NCBI GenBank assembly: GCA_010093685.1
Contig: MU006260.1
Location: 43,991-66,664, forward strand
DNA: 22,674 nucleotides
From: Ophiobolus disseminans
Lineage: Eukaryota > Ascomycota > Dothideomycetes > Pleosporales > Phaeosphaeriaceae
Direction: 5' to 3'
Shown here: piece by piece, positions 7,734 to 16,790 of the stretch
Layout of the letters: each line of letters opens with the position of its first letter
How positions within the stretch are numbered: position 1 is the first letter of the stretch
Position numbers and translations under genes: made by a program
The notes under the pieces: generated by a model
Databases searched by the model: none
Seen by the model: only the letters and a program-made list of their open reading frames with translations
Told to the model about the DNA's origin: nothing

Positions 7734-8523
7734 CAGGCAAAGTTTGTGTTTCGTTAACTCCGCTTCTTGCTTGCTGCGTTTGTATGCCCTCTATCAGCCG
7801 AAGCGTCGCGTGCGCTTCTCCTTCTCCGTATATCAGTGGTAAGTACACCCCAAAAATTCCTAGCAGACAGTACACCTTGTCTTCCTTGAACATCGTCGTA
7901 CGCTTAGCTGTCCAGCTTAATCGCTCCTCAATGTTGAACTCAGAGAGAGGCCGTCCTCGTAATGCATCTATAGGAATCTTGGTAATCTCATGAATAGTGT
8001 CTTCTAGAGACTGCTTGTCCCCTAGCGGCTTTCCCTCTTTTGAGTAGAACGCAACCGATGTGGGAGCAAGAAGTTCCTGGAGTGTCCAGCCTCGGGTAAA
8101 CCACCTGCTGTGCCTGAGGGCTGGTTGCCACCTCCGCGATGGCCCCCTGTCGTCAGTTGAAGTGCTGTACTCGACATCTGAGAGGTAGACGTAACACTTC
8201 TTCGCGTTCTGGTACCAGCGGAACATAGAGTTGATCGCCTCCGATAGCTCTGTGTTGCTTGCCTTGTCGATGCAGCAGGTGTCTACCCAGAAGTAGTCCA
8301 AACCATCGCACTTAGCTTGTTGCGCGCAGAAGCGAATTTTGTCCCAGCCAGTCTTGCTTTTTGCAGCAATATCCTCTGCACTATTGAGGTTTTTGAGATC
8401 CTCGAACGCCACCTCCTGCCCGTCCCAGGTGTGTGACAGAATGGCATATGGGGGACAGTAGTCGTTGAAAAGGTACGAGGTCCAGCTGAGCCTCCCATCG
8501 TTTGCAGTGTATAGCAGTCGCAT
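7657..8523 (-). CDS. HET-domain protein, module 1 (start of the HET trio)
   Basis: I start this at the internal ATG 8523-8521, because MRLLYTANDGRLSW is the standard N-terminus of HET proteins. An open frame extends to an ATG at 8688 but adds 55 residues with no family features. The HET blocks are PPYAILSHTW, YFWVDTCCIDK...AINSMFRWYQNAKKCYVYLSDV and WFTRGWTLQELLAP, followed by IFGVYLPLIYGEG. The last 27 codons before the stop lie in a predicted intron, so the real protein probably runs on into module 2. If all introns are used, modules 1-3 give about 805-839 residues. The central tract is nearly identical to module 3 while the C-terminal tract resembles module 2, so the gene is mosaic. Confidence 0.87.
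   Translation of the reverse strand: MRLLYTANDGRLSWTSYLFNDYCPPYAILSHTWDGQEVAFEDLKNLNSAEDIAAKSKTGWDKIRFCAQQAKCDGLDYFWVDTCCIDKASNTELSEAINSMFRWYQNAKKCYVYLSDVEYSTSTDDRGPSRRWQPALRHSRWFTRGWTLQELLAPTSVAFYSKEGKPLGDKQSLEDTIHEITKIPIDALRGRPLSEFNIEERLSWTAKRTTMFKEDKVYCLLGIFGVYLPLIYGEGEAHATLRLIEGIQTQQARSGVNETQTLPGMSHALTTILCQYKTELTIRKRLHN
8073..8235 (-). repeat. Near-identical tract shared with 6253-6415
   Basis: This is the partner copy in HET module 1. It encodes the SDVEYSTSTDDRGPS region and the following WFTRGWTL block. Confidence 0.85.
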
Positions 8524-9653
8524 ATACTTGTGTACACGTCCGTATGCGCGTGCGGTAGGAAAGGATATCGGAGCCGGCTGGAGGAGTCGATAGCGCACAG
8601 CGACTCGCTCGTTCGCCCGGGACGCGAATTTCGTGTATTGTAGCTGTCGGGCTTGTTGTAAGTGCGAAGCTGTAGGCTGCTGAGTCAAAGGTTAAGGAAG
8701 TAGTCTTCACGAGCTGCAGTGCAGAAGGCTGTTGGTTGAGGCAGTCTGCGGTTTGAACACACAGAGTGCGAGGCGCTGCCTGCCTGCTGGGTGACACGAG
8801 GCTGGCCAAGCAAGCCTGACAACCTATGATTGCGCGGCGTAGCATTAATGCAAGGCAGGAAGGCAGCTCTCCTTCGAGGGCGTGATGCGGTGGTGCAGAA
8901 AGCGCGACATGTAGGCCTATGTCACAAACAACGTTATATGTTTGTATAGCCTGTTGGTTGCGCAAGGACACGATGGCCTTCGGGACTCCGTGTTGCTCTC
9001 CCGCTGCGAGCTTGCAAGCAAGCGATGACAGATGTCAACGTCTACGCAGACCGTCTCGAGCAATGCATCCAGCTGAGGCCAGCATGTATTTTCAGCGCGG
9101 TCAGACTAATTACTGCTGATGGCTCTTACCAGCGTAAATACTGCAATGCGCCATGTCTCACAAGACAGCTGTATAGGGTAGGTATAGCGCTTCATTAATT
9201 ACAGTATAATACAAGTAGCCTTGAGAACCGCTAATGCAGGCTGATGCAGGCCAAGCTTTGTTCGCGTACCCGTCAGTTCGGGACTCGCTGTAGGGTTCTC
9301 ACCCGCTCTTCGGGGTTTTCGGCGAGCTCACTCCGACGTTTAAGTGATCTTTGAAGCCTGGGAATATAGTCTTTATTACTGTGAGTGCTCTTCCTTCTTA
9401 GGCATCTGATATTTCGAAAGGTTCGCAATGTCGCGAGTAGACAGAAGGTATCTCGGAAGGGTCATTCGAAGCCGCCGACGACACAATTGACAGCACAGCC
9501 AGCACCACAGAGATCCCGGTCGGAGCATACTGGCCTGAAGGAGGATTGATTCATCAACATACTGTACGAACTACAGCTCTATGGTTGTGCACAATAAAGA
9601 CGCCGAAGGTCCGAACTGCCAACCTGTCTCGGGACATAGTGTGTCTCTCTAGG
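8524..9653. other. Gene-free stretch upstream of the HET trio
   Basis: The left part must hold the HET promoter; I see no clear TATA box. Overlapping frames here have no family features and look like chance. The right part (from about 9240) contains degenerate repeat sequence. A short word near 9588-9600 (TTGTGCACAATAAAG) recurs with one change at about 15664-15678, outside the other inverted repeat. Confidence 0.5.
9261..9342 (+). repeat. Degenerate transposon-end-like motif
   Basis: It starts GTTCGCGTACCC and ends CCGACGTTTAAG, like the end motifs at 5091 and 15541, but the middle is expanded and diverged. It is a weak member of the set. Confidence 0.35.
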
Positions 9654-10123
9654 TAAAGTCCATCCCTGCGAAACGGAAAACCCGCCGTAGCGGAACGTGA
9701 ACAGCACTTTCAACTATAACAACACCAACAACTGTCGCACAGCCTCAGTAGCCTCGGAATAAAGAGTATAGTAGCTTTTCTCCTTTCGTACGTTATAATC
9801 TTGTCATAGGCTTCTTCAATACCACACAATACCATGATTTACTCCTGTGCTGCATCGCGCTACCTCCTCGCACTAGCTCGGACTTTCCTTGTAATTCTTG
9901 CATCTATCTAAAAACTTGTCAGACTACAGATGCCTCCAAGAAGATGGTAAGTCTAGCATTCTACTGCATCCAATAAGCTAGTTACGCTGCATCATTGAGT
10001 TGTTGCTTGCCGAGCAGCACAGCTCAATAACAGCGGGCATCCTTGCTGTACAGAAGAGGCCTAGCGCTATCCTAAATACGCAATTACTAAGCATTGCTAC
10101 AGCTACAGCTGACTCGTACAAGG
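9654..10123 (+). repeat. Left arm of the 470-bp inverted repeat
   Basis: It matches the reverse complement of 15121-15590 in many blocks along its whole length. These include GGAAAACCCGCCGTAGCGGA (9675-9694), CTGTCGCACAGC, AGCTCGGACTTTCCT, GTCAGACTACAGAT, GAGTTGTTGCTTG and AGCTGACTCGTAC. Identity is high but imperfect, so the copies are not recent. Confidence 0.85.
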
Positions 10124-10450
10124 TAGGGGTAGTACATGAGGTTTGAAAAGTGGTGAAATTACGGGCTGTGCTGCATGCGCCTCTACCTACCTGTTCTTTA
10201 TAGCTTTTGGAACTTTTACAAGATTGTTGCAGGTCCAGGACAGCTGTCCTCCTCGCTAGCATTATCTGAGGAATTGGTCAGTGTAACAGGGCTGAAGTGG
10301 AAATTATCAATCGTGTGCTTCTATGTTGAAGTCAGAAGAACTTTCTTGAACTTACAATGTGGCCATTTTGCGAGCTATATATTCATACTAATTACCGACC
10401 CTCTGTCAAACAGAGGGAATAAAAATTAAATAATACTTGAAATTGTGTTG
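10124..10450. other. Spacer between left inverted repeat and NLR 3' end
   Basis: I see no gene. It should contain the 3' UTR of the NACHT-ankyrin gene, with an A/T-rich segment (about 10418-10434) that could serve for polyadenylation, and a perfect hairpin at 10399-10417. Confidence 0.5.
10399..10417 (-). terminator. Perfect hairpin downstream of the NACHT-ankyrin stop
   Basis: Arms CCCTCTGT and ACAGAGGG (8 bp, perfect) enclose a 3-base loop. On the - strand the hairpin lies about 33 bases past the stop codon, after a T-rich stretch. A role in 3' end formation or mRNA stability is only a guess. Confidence 0.35.
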
Positions 10451-12529
10451 TCACTGCGCAACTATACTGGCGTCAGCGCTCTTGTCGAGCAGCAGCTTCA
10501 CTACCGCCTCATGGCCTCGTTCTGAAGCCGCCTGGAGTGCGTTGCCGCAGACTCCACCCTGCGCGTTGACGTTGGCACCCTTGTCCAGCAGCAGCTTCAC
10601 TACCGCCTCGCAGCCTATAGCTGAAGCTGCCTGGAGTGCGTTGCCGTAGAGCCCACCCTGCGCGTTGACGTTGGCACCCTTGTCCAGCAGCAGCTTCACT
10701 ACCGCCTCGAGGCCTATAGCTGAAGCCGCCTGGAGTGCGTTGCCGTAAAGTCTACCCTCTGCGTTGACGTCAGCGCCCTTGTCGAGTAGTAGCTTCACTA
10801 CCGCCTTGTGGCCTCGTCTTGAAGCCGCGTAGAGGGCGTTGGCGTAGTCTTCACTCTGCGCGTTGACGTCGGTGCTCTTATCGAGCAGCAGCTTCACTAC
10901 CGCCTCGTGGCCTCCTAATGAAGCCGCCTGGAGTGCGTTGCCGTAGGGTCCACCCTGCGCGTTGACGTCGGCGCCCTTGTCGAGTAGTAGCTTCACTACC
11001 GCCTTGTAGCCTCCTTCTGAAGCCGCGTAGAGTGCGTTGCCGCAGACTCCACCCTGGGCGTTAACGTCGGTGCCCTTATCGAGCAGCAGCTTCACTACCG
11101 CCTCATGGCCTCGTTTTGAAGCCGCCTGCAGTGCGTTACCGTAGGGTCCACCCTGCGCGTTGACGTCGACGCCCTTGTCGAGCAGCAGCTTCACTACCGC
11201 CTTGTAGCCTTGTTCTGAGGCCGCGTAGAGTGCATTGGCGTAGTCTTCACTCTGCGCGTTGACGTTGGTGCCCTTATCGAGCAGGAGCATCACTACCGCC
11301 TCGTGACCTCCTGATGAAGCCGCCTGCAGTGCGTTGCCGTAGGGTCTACCCTCTGCGTTGACGTCGGCACCCTTGTCGAGTAGTAGCTTCACTACCGCCT
11401 CGTGGCCTCGTTTTGAAGCCGCGTAGAGTGCGTTGGCGTAGTCTTCACTCTGCGCGTTGACGTCGGTGCCCTTATCGAGCAGCAGCTTCACTACCGCCTC
11501 GTGGCCTCCTAATGAAGCCGCCTGGAGTGCGTTGCCGTAGTCTCCACCTTGCGCGTTGACGTTGGCGCCCTTGTCAAGCAGTAGCTTTACTACCGCCTCG
11601 TGGCCTCCTTCTGAAGCCGCGTAGAGTGCGTTGCCGCAGACTCCACGCTGCGCGTTGACGTTGGCACCCTTGTCCAGCAGCAGCTTCACTACCTGCTTGT
11701 GACCTCTTGATGAAGCCGCCTGGAGTGCGTTGCCGTAGTCTCCACCCTGCGCGTCGACATTGGCGCCCTTGTCCAGCAGCAGCTTTACTACCGCCTTGTA
11801 GCCTTGTTCTGAAGCCGCGCAGAGTGCGTTGGCGTAGTCTTCACTCTGCGCGTTGACGTCGGCGCCCTTGTCGAGCAGCAGTTTCACTACCGCCTTGTGG
11901 CCTCGTTCTGAAGCCGCCTGGAGTGCGTTGCCGTAGTCTCCACCCTGGGCGTTGACGTTGGCGCCCTTGTTGAGCAGTAGCTTTACTACCGCCTCGTGGC
12001 CTCCTTCTGAAGCCGCGTAGAGTGCGTTGCCGCAGGCTCCACCCTGGGCGTTGACGTTAGCGCCCTTATCGAGCAGCAGCTTCACTACCACCTCGTGGCC
12101 TCGTTCTGAAGCCGCCTGGAGTGCCTTGCCATATCTTCCACCCTGCGCGTTGACGTTGGCACCCTTGTCCAGCAGCAGCTTCACTACCGCCTCGTGGCCT
12201 CCTTCTGAAGCCGCGTAGAGCGCGTTGGCGTAGTGTCCACCCTGTGGATTGACGTCGGCGCCATTGTCGAGCAGCAGCTTCACTACCTCCTCGTGGCCTC
12301 GTTCTGAAGCCGCCTGGAGTGCCTTGCCATATCTTCCACCCTGCGCGTTGACATTGGCGCCCTTGTCAAGCAGCAGCTTTACTACCGCCTCGTAGCCTCC
12401 TTCTGAAGCTGCGTAGAGTGCGTTCCCGTCGTCCCCCCCCTGCGCGTTGACGTCAGCGCCTTTGTTTAGCAGCAATTTAGCCATCTCATAGTGTCCATGT
12501 CTCGCTGCGTACATTAGCGAGTGTCCACC
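10451..12529 (-). repeat. 21-unit ankyrin array with 198-bp higher-order period
   Basis: There are 21 units of 99 bp with the consensus GNAL(Y/Q)AAS-x2-G-x3-VVKLLLDKGAxVNAQ. Residue 5 alternates Tyr and Gln in almost strict order from unit 2 to unit 19 (one Cys replaces Tyr), so the duplicating unit was probably a 66-residue pair. Variation is concentrated at the two residues after AAS, the three after the next Gly, and the last residues of each unit. Confidence 0.93.
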
Positions 12530-14687
12530 ATGACTGTCCTGTGCAACAACTGCATGCACTGCGTCGTCCCTTTTTGTGCGCAGATACCTTTTTGCTACTT
12601 CACAAAGTCCAAAGCGTGCTGCCCAGTGTAGGCCTGTCAAAGATAGATAGTTTGCACGGTACCTTATGCGCTCATACCTCAGGTCGCGGTATAGGACTTG
12701 TACAGCGCATGCAAGCAGACCATCGTGGCTGAGGAATGAACAAACTGCTTCAGCGACCTCAGCTTCAACACATTTCGCATGTTCGCCACAATGTCTAGCT
12801 GCGTAGTCTAGGAGTTCATGCTGACGCAGCCTCTCTTCGAGGTCCCTATCAGCGGCACAGCTGCCGCTCTCGAATATGCTGAACGAGAGGTACATCAGAC
12901 AAGTCTGAGCTATAAGCAATTCCGCATCCGGGCTCAAGTAAGAGCTTATACGCTCAAAGTACTCTTGCGTCGTGTAGTGTACAAGACGGATAACTGCGCT
13001 CTCTTGATCGACTACAACAAGGCCAGCGCATACGGACATCAGGTCTTCCACGTCGGGTTTGTTTTCTGGATCGAGTTCGGCTTCGCCAGACTCGACTGCT
13101 AAGGCACAGCACATCTCAGCAGTAGTAAGCGGTCGCTTCGCAAAAGTGATCCACGAAAGAACATGCTTCGCCAGTCTAGAGTGACCAGCTTGCTGACCTT
13201 CGATTCTCTCTAGTGCTTCCTGATACGCATTATCGAGCGCATCTACACCCTTCGAGAGTGTAGTGAGAGTTGATTTTACTTCTTTTGCTGTCGTCTTATC
13301 TGATAGGGAATCTATGTGTAGGCGAGCAAGAAGAAACCTTAAGTATGTAAGCTTAAACCGCTGCTTGAGACAAGAGGCGACCTACATGCCGTCAACAGCC
13401 TCTACCACTCTTTCCTGCACCAAATCTTGCAAGGCTTTATCTCGCTGGACACATCTAGGCAGCCGGCAAATCTGGCCAACCACAAACTGCTTAAGGTCCT
13501 CATTGCTAGCCTTAACCTCCAGCCTGATTGCCGGTCGGAGAGCGTCCTCAACATATGGCACAAAACGCGATGTAGCTGTTAGTCGTAGATCTGCTTCTTT
13601 TTGCAGTACACGAAGCTTAGATAATAGCTGGCGACGTGTTTCGCGCTGACATTCGTCTAATGCATCGACGACAATAAAGACGTAGGGGTATTGTGCGACT
13701 ACGTCTCGGAGAGCGCTGAATATCTCGTCGAGCGATGGCCTAGTTCCGTGGCTGAGGTGTTTGCGATGCAACCGTTCTACAGGACCTAGCGCTGACGATC
13801 GGCCCTGACCTAGCTGCTTGAGGATGGCTGCGAGTATGCTGGCAGTGTCTTGGTTTGCTTGAGATTTGTAGTTGCAGTAGACATACGCAACTCCATATGC
13901 GCTGTTCTGCGCCGAGTTCAGAAGATAGTCGATTGCGATAGCTGCGACCATAGTCTTACCAGCTCCTGGGATTCCAGGGCAGAAGAGAGTAGCTTTGGCC
14001 TCGCTAAGCCATCGTGCTACTTCAGGTGCGTCTAGAAACCATTGGCCTGTCCCTTCCTGTCTGCGCTTTATAATGTCCGATTGTTGAGTAGGATAGTCGC
14101 TAGACGATATCCATTCTAGAACAATGCGTTGACTAGCTGAGATTTGCTCGCGCTGGACATTGTCGACAGCAGATTGAATAGCTGATACCTGCGTCCGGAT
14201 CGAGTTGGTATCATCTTTGATAGCTTGGGAGATTTTGCTTATACGTATAAGCATAGTTGCCGTATAGTGCTAAAGCAGCAACTTACAAGTGATCCATTTG
14301 TAATGCAATCTCTGTTAGCGTCTTAAGCCGCTCTATCTGAGCCAGAATTGCATCTACTTCTTCTTTCTTAAACTTCCAGACTAATGTATTCTTTAGTCGA
14401 CCTCCGTTTGTCATCTTTGCTTGCAGAGTTTCTAGTGCCTGCTTAAACTGGTCGAGCGGTCCGTGCTCGACCGCAAGGGCTTGAACCGCGTTAAACCATG
14501 GCTGGTAGGCATGTCCCTCTTCTAGTCGAAAGCGCAAGTTCGTTAGGAGGTTGTGAACATTGCTCGCTTCAATCGCGCACTGTGCCTGGCCTTTAGAGGC
14601 ATCTTTGACGTCATTCAGGTAGGCGAGGACTTTGGCTGAGAGCTGGAGGATAGCGATGATGCTGGCTATGGGACTCAGCGGATCCAT
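10451..14687 (-). CDS. HeLo-like/NACHT/ankyrin-repeat NLR
   Basis: This is a 1379-residue STAND protein in three exons (14687-14287, 14237-13386, 13337-10451). Both introns are short (14238-14286, 49 bp; 13338-13385, 48 bp), and removing them restores a continuous family-like sequence. Residues 1 to about 130 form the fungal N-terminal STAND domain related to HeLo (MDPLSPIASIIAILQLSAKV), a probable membrane-acting death domain. The NACHT domain has the P-loop GIPGAGKT (222-229) and Walker B VVDALDEC (323-330). A winged-helix region follows (WITFAKRPLTTAEMCCALAV, LVHYTTQEYFERI). From about residue 688 to the end there are 21 ankyrin repeats of 33 residues, the likely recognition surface. The protein ends inside the last repeat (DKSADASIVAQ). 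It lies between 470-bp inverted repeats. The ligand is unknown. Confidence 0.95.
13338..13385 (-). other. Intron 2 of the NACHT-ankyrin gene
   Basis: The donor is CAT|GTAGGT and the acceptor TTAAG|G, after a CTTAC branch-like site. Splicing turns a stop after VDGM into VDGMFLLARLHIDSL, the expected family sequence. The acceptor is AAG rather than the usual YAG. Confidence 0.8.
14238..14286 (-). other. Intron 1 of the NACHT-ankyrin gene
   Basis: The donor is TT|GTAAGT and the acceptor TATAAG|C. Splicing gives LQMDHFKISQAIKDD and removes a TAA. This acceptor is also AAG. Confidence 0.8.
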
Positions 14688-15120
14688 ATCAGAAGAGTAC
14701 CAGTGCTGAATGTAGACATCTGCAAGAAGCGTCTTGCAAACAAGGTAATATCGTCAATGTTCGACCAGGCTGAAGAGCGCGCGGCTGTAGTGAGGCTGAA
14801 GGTGCCGCATGTTATCGGTAAGTGTCACGGCGCTGGCTCAGACCGACCAATCAAGAGTGACTGAGTAGCTAAGCGACACTCTACGGCTGCTAATTGGCTG
14901 CGCAAGGCACGGGCCTCACGTCTGATAAAATCTGTTCGATTCACTCGTAGCTCCTTGAGCTACGTCCTGTCTTAGAGCCTGTCTGCCCTACTAGAGTATT
15001 GTAGCAATTATACCTATCACGTGCACCTATCCTCCCCGCCTACCGGCCCCCGTGATAATAAGGTCACAATGACAAGGTGCTTCGCAAGCTACTAGCTGTT
15101 ACGTGCGCCCCGCAGAGTTG
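14688..15120. other. Upstream region of the NACHT-ankyrin gene
   Basis: It should contain the NLR promoter. No clear TATA box is seen. A perfect 8-bp hairpin, CGTAGCTC/GAGCTACG with a 3-base loop, lies at 14946-14964. No other gene is evident. Confidence 0.5.
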
Positions 15121-15590
15121 CCTCGTACGAGTCAGCTGTGGCTGTGGCAAGGCTTAATAATGGCGTTTTCAGGACAGCGCTAGGCCTCATCTGTACAGCA
15201 AGGATGTACGTTGTTGTTGAGCCGTGCTGTTCGACAAGCAACAACTCATTAATGCAGCAGCAATCAGCTTTCAAACACACTAAAATGCTCGGAATATCAT
15301 CTTCTTGTAGTGATCTGTAGTCTGATCAAGTTGTAGATGAATGCACGACTGTTCAGGAAAGTCCGAGCCATTGCGAGGAGGCAATGCTGTGTAGCCTAGC
15401 AGTGAATTGCGGTATTGGCAGGTATTGAATAAGCCTACAAAAAGTATCTGAAGTACATAAGGAGACAAGCCGTCAAAGTTTCTATCCCAAGACTACCGAA
15501 GCTGTGCGACAATTTTTAGCGTTATTATGACAGAAAGTACAGTTCGCGTTCCGCTACGGCGGGTTTTCCTTTACGCAGGGACGGACGTTA
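15121..15590 (-). repeat. Right arm of the 470-bp inverted repeat
   Basis: This is the inverted partner of 9654-10123. Short frames in the two arms translate to similar peptides (both contain an ALGL...CTARM...CCS.SNNS pattern). That follows from the DNA similarity and does not by itself show coding. Confidence 0.85.
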
Positions 15591-15859
15591 AGGACGCACC
15601 TTAATTATTACGTTCGTCGTTGAAATAACAGCATGCACTCGACAGCACGTGCTACAGTCCATGCTTGTGCACGATAAAGCAGTAAGTTAGTTAAAGTAGG
15701 CGGGTGTTTGGAGTTGAGCAAGTCATACTCGAATAGCTCAAGCCTAACCCGAGTCATGATATTGGGACAAAGAATCGGGCATCAGCATTACTGACCGTCT
15801 ATTTTAGGATAGCCTCCAGCCACAGGCTTGGCGTGTGGTCAGTGTAGCTTATATTACAG

Positions 15860-16165
15860 GTTTTGTATTATGTAATACGTGCCGATGGCGTTTTAGAATA
15901 ACGAGACTCGCATCGCTTAAACTGAAAGGTACTAACAGGGGCAGCGCCGTCGCATGCACCATCCTTGTGTCACCGCCACAAGGCTCAGGATAGCTTATAA
16001 GGGCATCAGTAAGGCTAGAAGATGAGATACTTTAATATTATGACTCCTAGAAGTGATTCAGGTTAGGTAGTGAAGCTGTAGTGTAGATACTCTACCGCGT
16101 CACAAGACAAGTCCATCCGCAAATCCAGCGCAAAAGCAACAATAACGTAGGTAACTTTCTAGGAG
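15860..16165 (-). repeat. Dispersed repeat B (inverted partner of 5170-5460)
   Basis: The reverse complement aligns with repeat A over about 300 bp. The strongest block is AGACTCGCATCGCTT and neighbours (15903-15985). Together A and B enclose the HET trio and the NACHT-ankyrin unit. Confidence 0.7.
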
Positions 16166-16267
16166 CGGCTATATTGAGGGTCAAGAAGACCTATTGCAGT
16201 ATTCGTGAGTAGTATTACACAGATGTAGAGACGTGGGGAAATCTTCTGCTGCTTGGTGGTCCAAGTA

Positions 16268-16318
16268 CCTGTTGGTTTTCTCGCTACAGGGTGGTTCTCG
16301 CTACGCAGTGGGGGATAT
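16268..16318 (+). repeat. Transposon-end-like motif next to the secreted-protein stop
   Basis: A tandem module TTCTCGCTACAGGG / TTCTCGCTACGCAG is followed by TGGGGGATATTA. The layout resembles the ends at 5091 and 15541 although the bases have diverged. It stops about 5 bases from the stop codon of the neighbouring gene. Confidence 0.4.
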
Positions 16319-16323
16319 TAATA

Positions 16324-16704
16324 CTACATCTGACACTGAATCTGAAATCCATTAAGAACGACCGGTTTAAGAAGCGCGACATTCTGGTTCCCATCCAGCT
16401 CGACCGCAGGCTTGGAGCTGTTAAGTATAAAATTGCGAAGATTGGTGCGAATCGTGCACGTGGTGTCGGCAACGGGGTGCACAAGACGGGCGCTTGTGCC
16501 AAAAAATTGCCCGTTATTATTGAGAGCGGTGTTCGCGAAGAGATCGTTCAATCTTCTAAGACGTCCATCTGCTGGAAGCACGACGGTCGCACTTTTCCCG
16601 CTAAATTCGTTCTGAATAGCAATACTAATAAGGCCACTCGGAGCGGCTGAAATGGTGGCAGTCAGATAACTGCAGATTGCAGCTAGCTTGAAGAGGGATT
16701 TCAT
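16324..16704 (-). CDS. Small secreted protein, function unknown
   Basis: A 126-residue single-exon frame. It starts with a clear signal peptide: MKSL, then a hydrophobic core (FKLAAICSYLTATI), with likely cleavage after ISA or SAA before PSG. The mature part is about 105 residues with two cysteines (TTCTI and IQCQM), which could form one disulphide, and many Asn and Leu. I do not recognise a named domain. Promoter signals support a real gene: a TATATAA box about 77 bases upstream and a CT-rich leader. It could be a secreted effector or a cell-surface protein. It is flanked by repeats on its 3' side and by the patatin gene, transcribed in the same direction, on its 5' side. Confidence 0.72.
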   Translation of the reverse strand: MKSLFKLAAICSYLTATISAAPSGLISIAIQNEFSGKSATVVLPADGRLRRLNDLFANTALNNNGQFFGTSARLVHPVADTTCTIRTNLRNFILNSSKPAVELDGNQNVALLKPVVLNGFQIQCQM

Positions 16705-16790
16705 GCTGAAGGAGAAGAAGAATGAATGATTGTTGTATAGGAAGGATTTGATGGAAATAACAGTGTGATTATACTTCCTATTATATACTT
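16705..16790 (-). promoter_or_regulatory. TATA box and CT-rich leader of the secreted-protein gene
   Basis: On the - strand TATATAA lies at 16787-16781, followed by a pyrimidine-rich leader (TTCTTCTTCTCCTTCAGC) directly before ATG at 16704. Both are usual for expressed fungal genes. Confidence 0.65.

Larger units (their letters stand above)
9654..15590. mobile_element. 5.9-kb unit bounded by 470-bp inverted repeats, carrying a NACHT-ankyrin NLR
   Basis: The repeats 9654-10123 and 15121-15590 are inverted copies of equal length, with their outer ends in TAAAGTCC/TTAACGTCC. The only gene between them is the NLR at 10451-14687; there is no transposase. A possible 3-bp AGG flanks both outer ends, which is too short to count as a target duplication. 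It could be a non-autonomous TIR element with an NLR as cargo, or two independent insertions of one repeat in opposite orientation. Confidence 0.5.
15591..16323. other. Repeat-rich gap between the NLR unit and the secreted-protein gene
   Basis: I see no gene in about 730 bp. It holds dispersed repeat B (15860-16165) and an end-like motif (16268-16318). The rest is unexplained, A/T-rich sequence. Confidence 0.55.

Noticed and set aside
8381..8971. 196-codon frame on the - strand
   Set aside because: It overlaps HET module 1 in another frame and has low-complexity composition without motifs.
9978..10262. Frames in the inverted repeat arms (9978-10262 - and 15138-15320 +) as genes
   Set aside because: Their peptides are alike only because the DNA repeats are. 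Starts and ends differ and no domain is visible.
10451..12529. CRISPR-like or satellite reading of the periodic 99-bp array
   Set aside because: The period is 33 codons of an ankyrin consensus in an open frame; it is a protein repeat.
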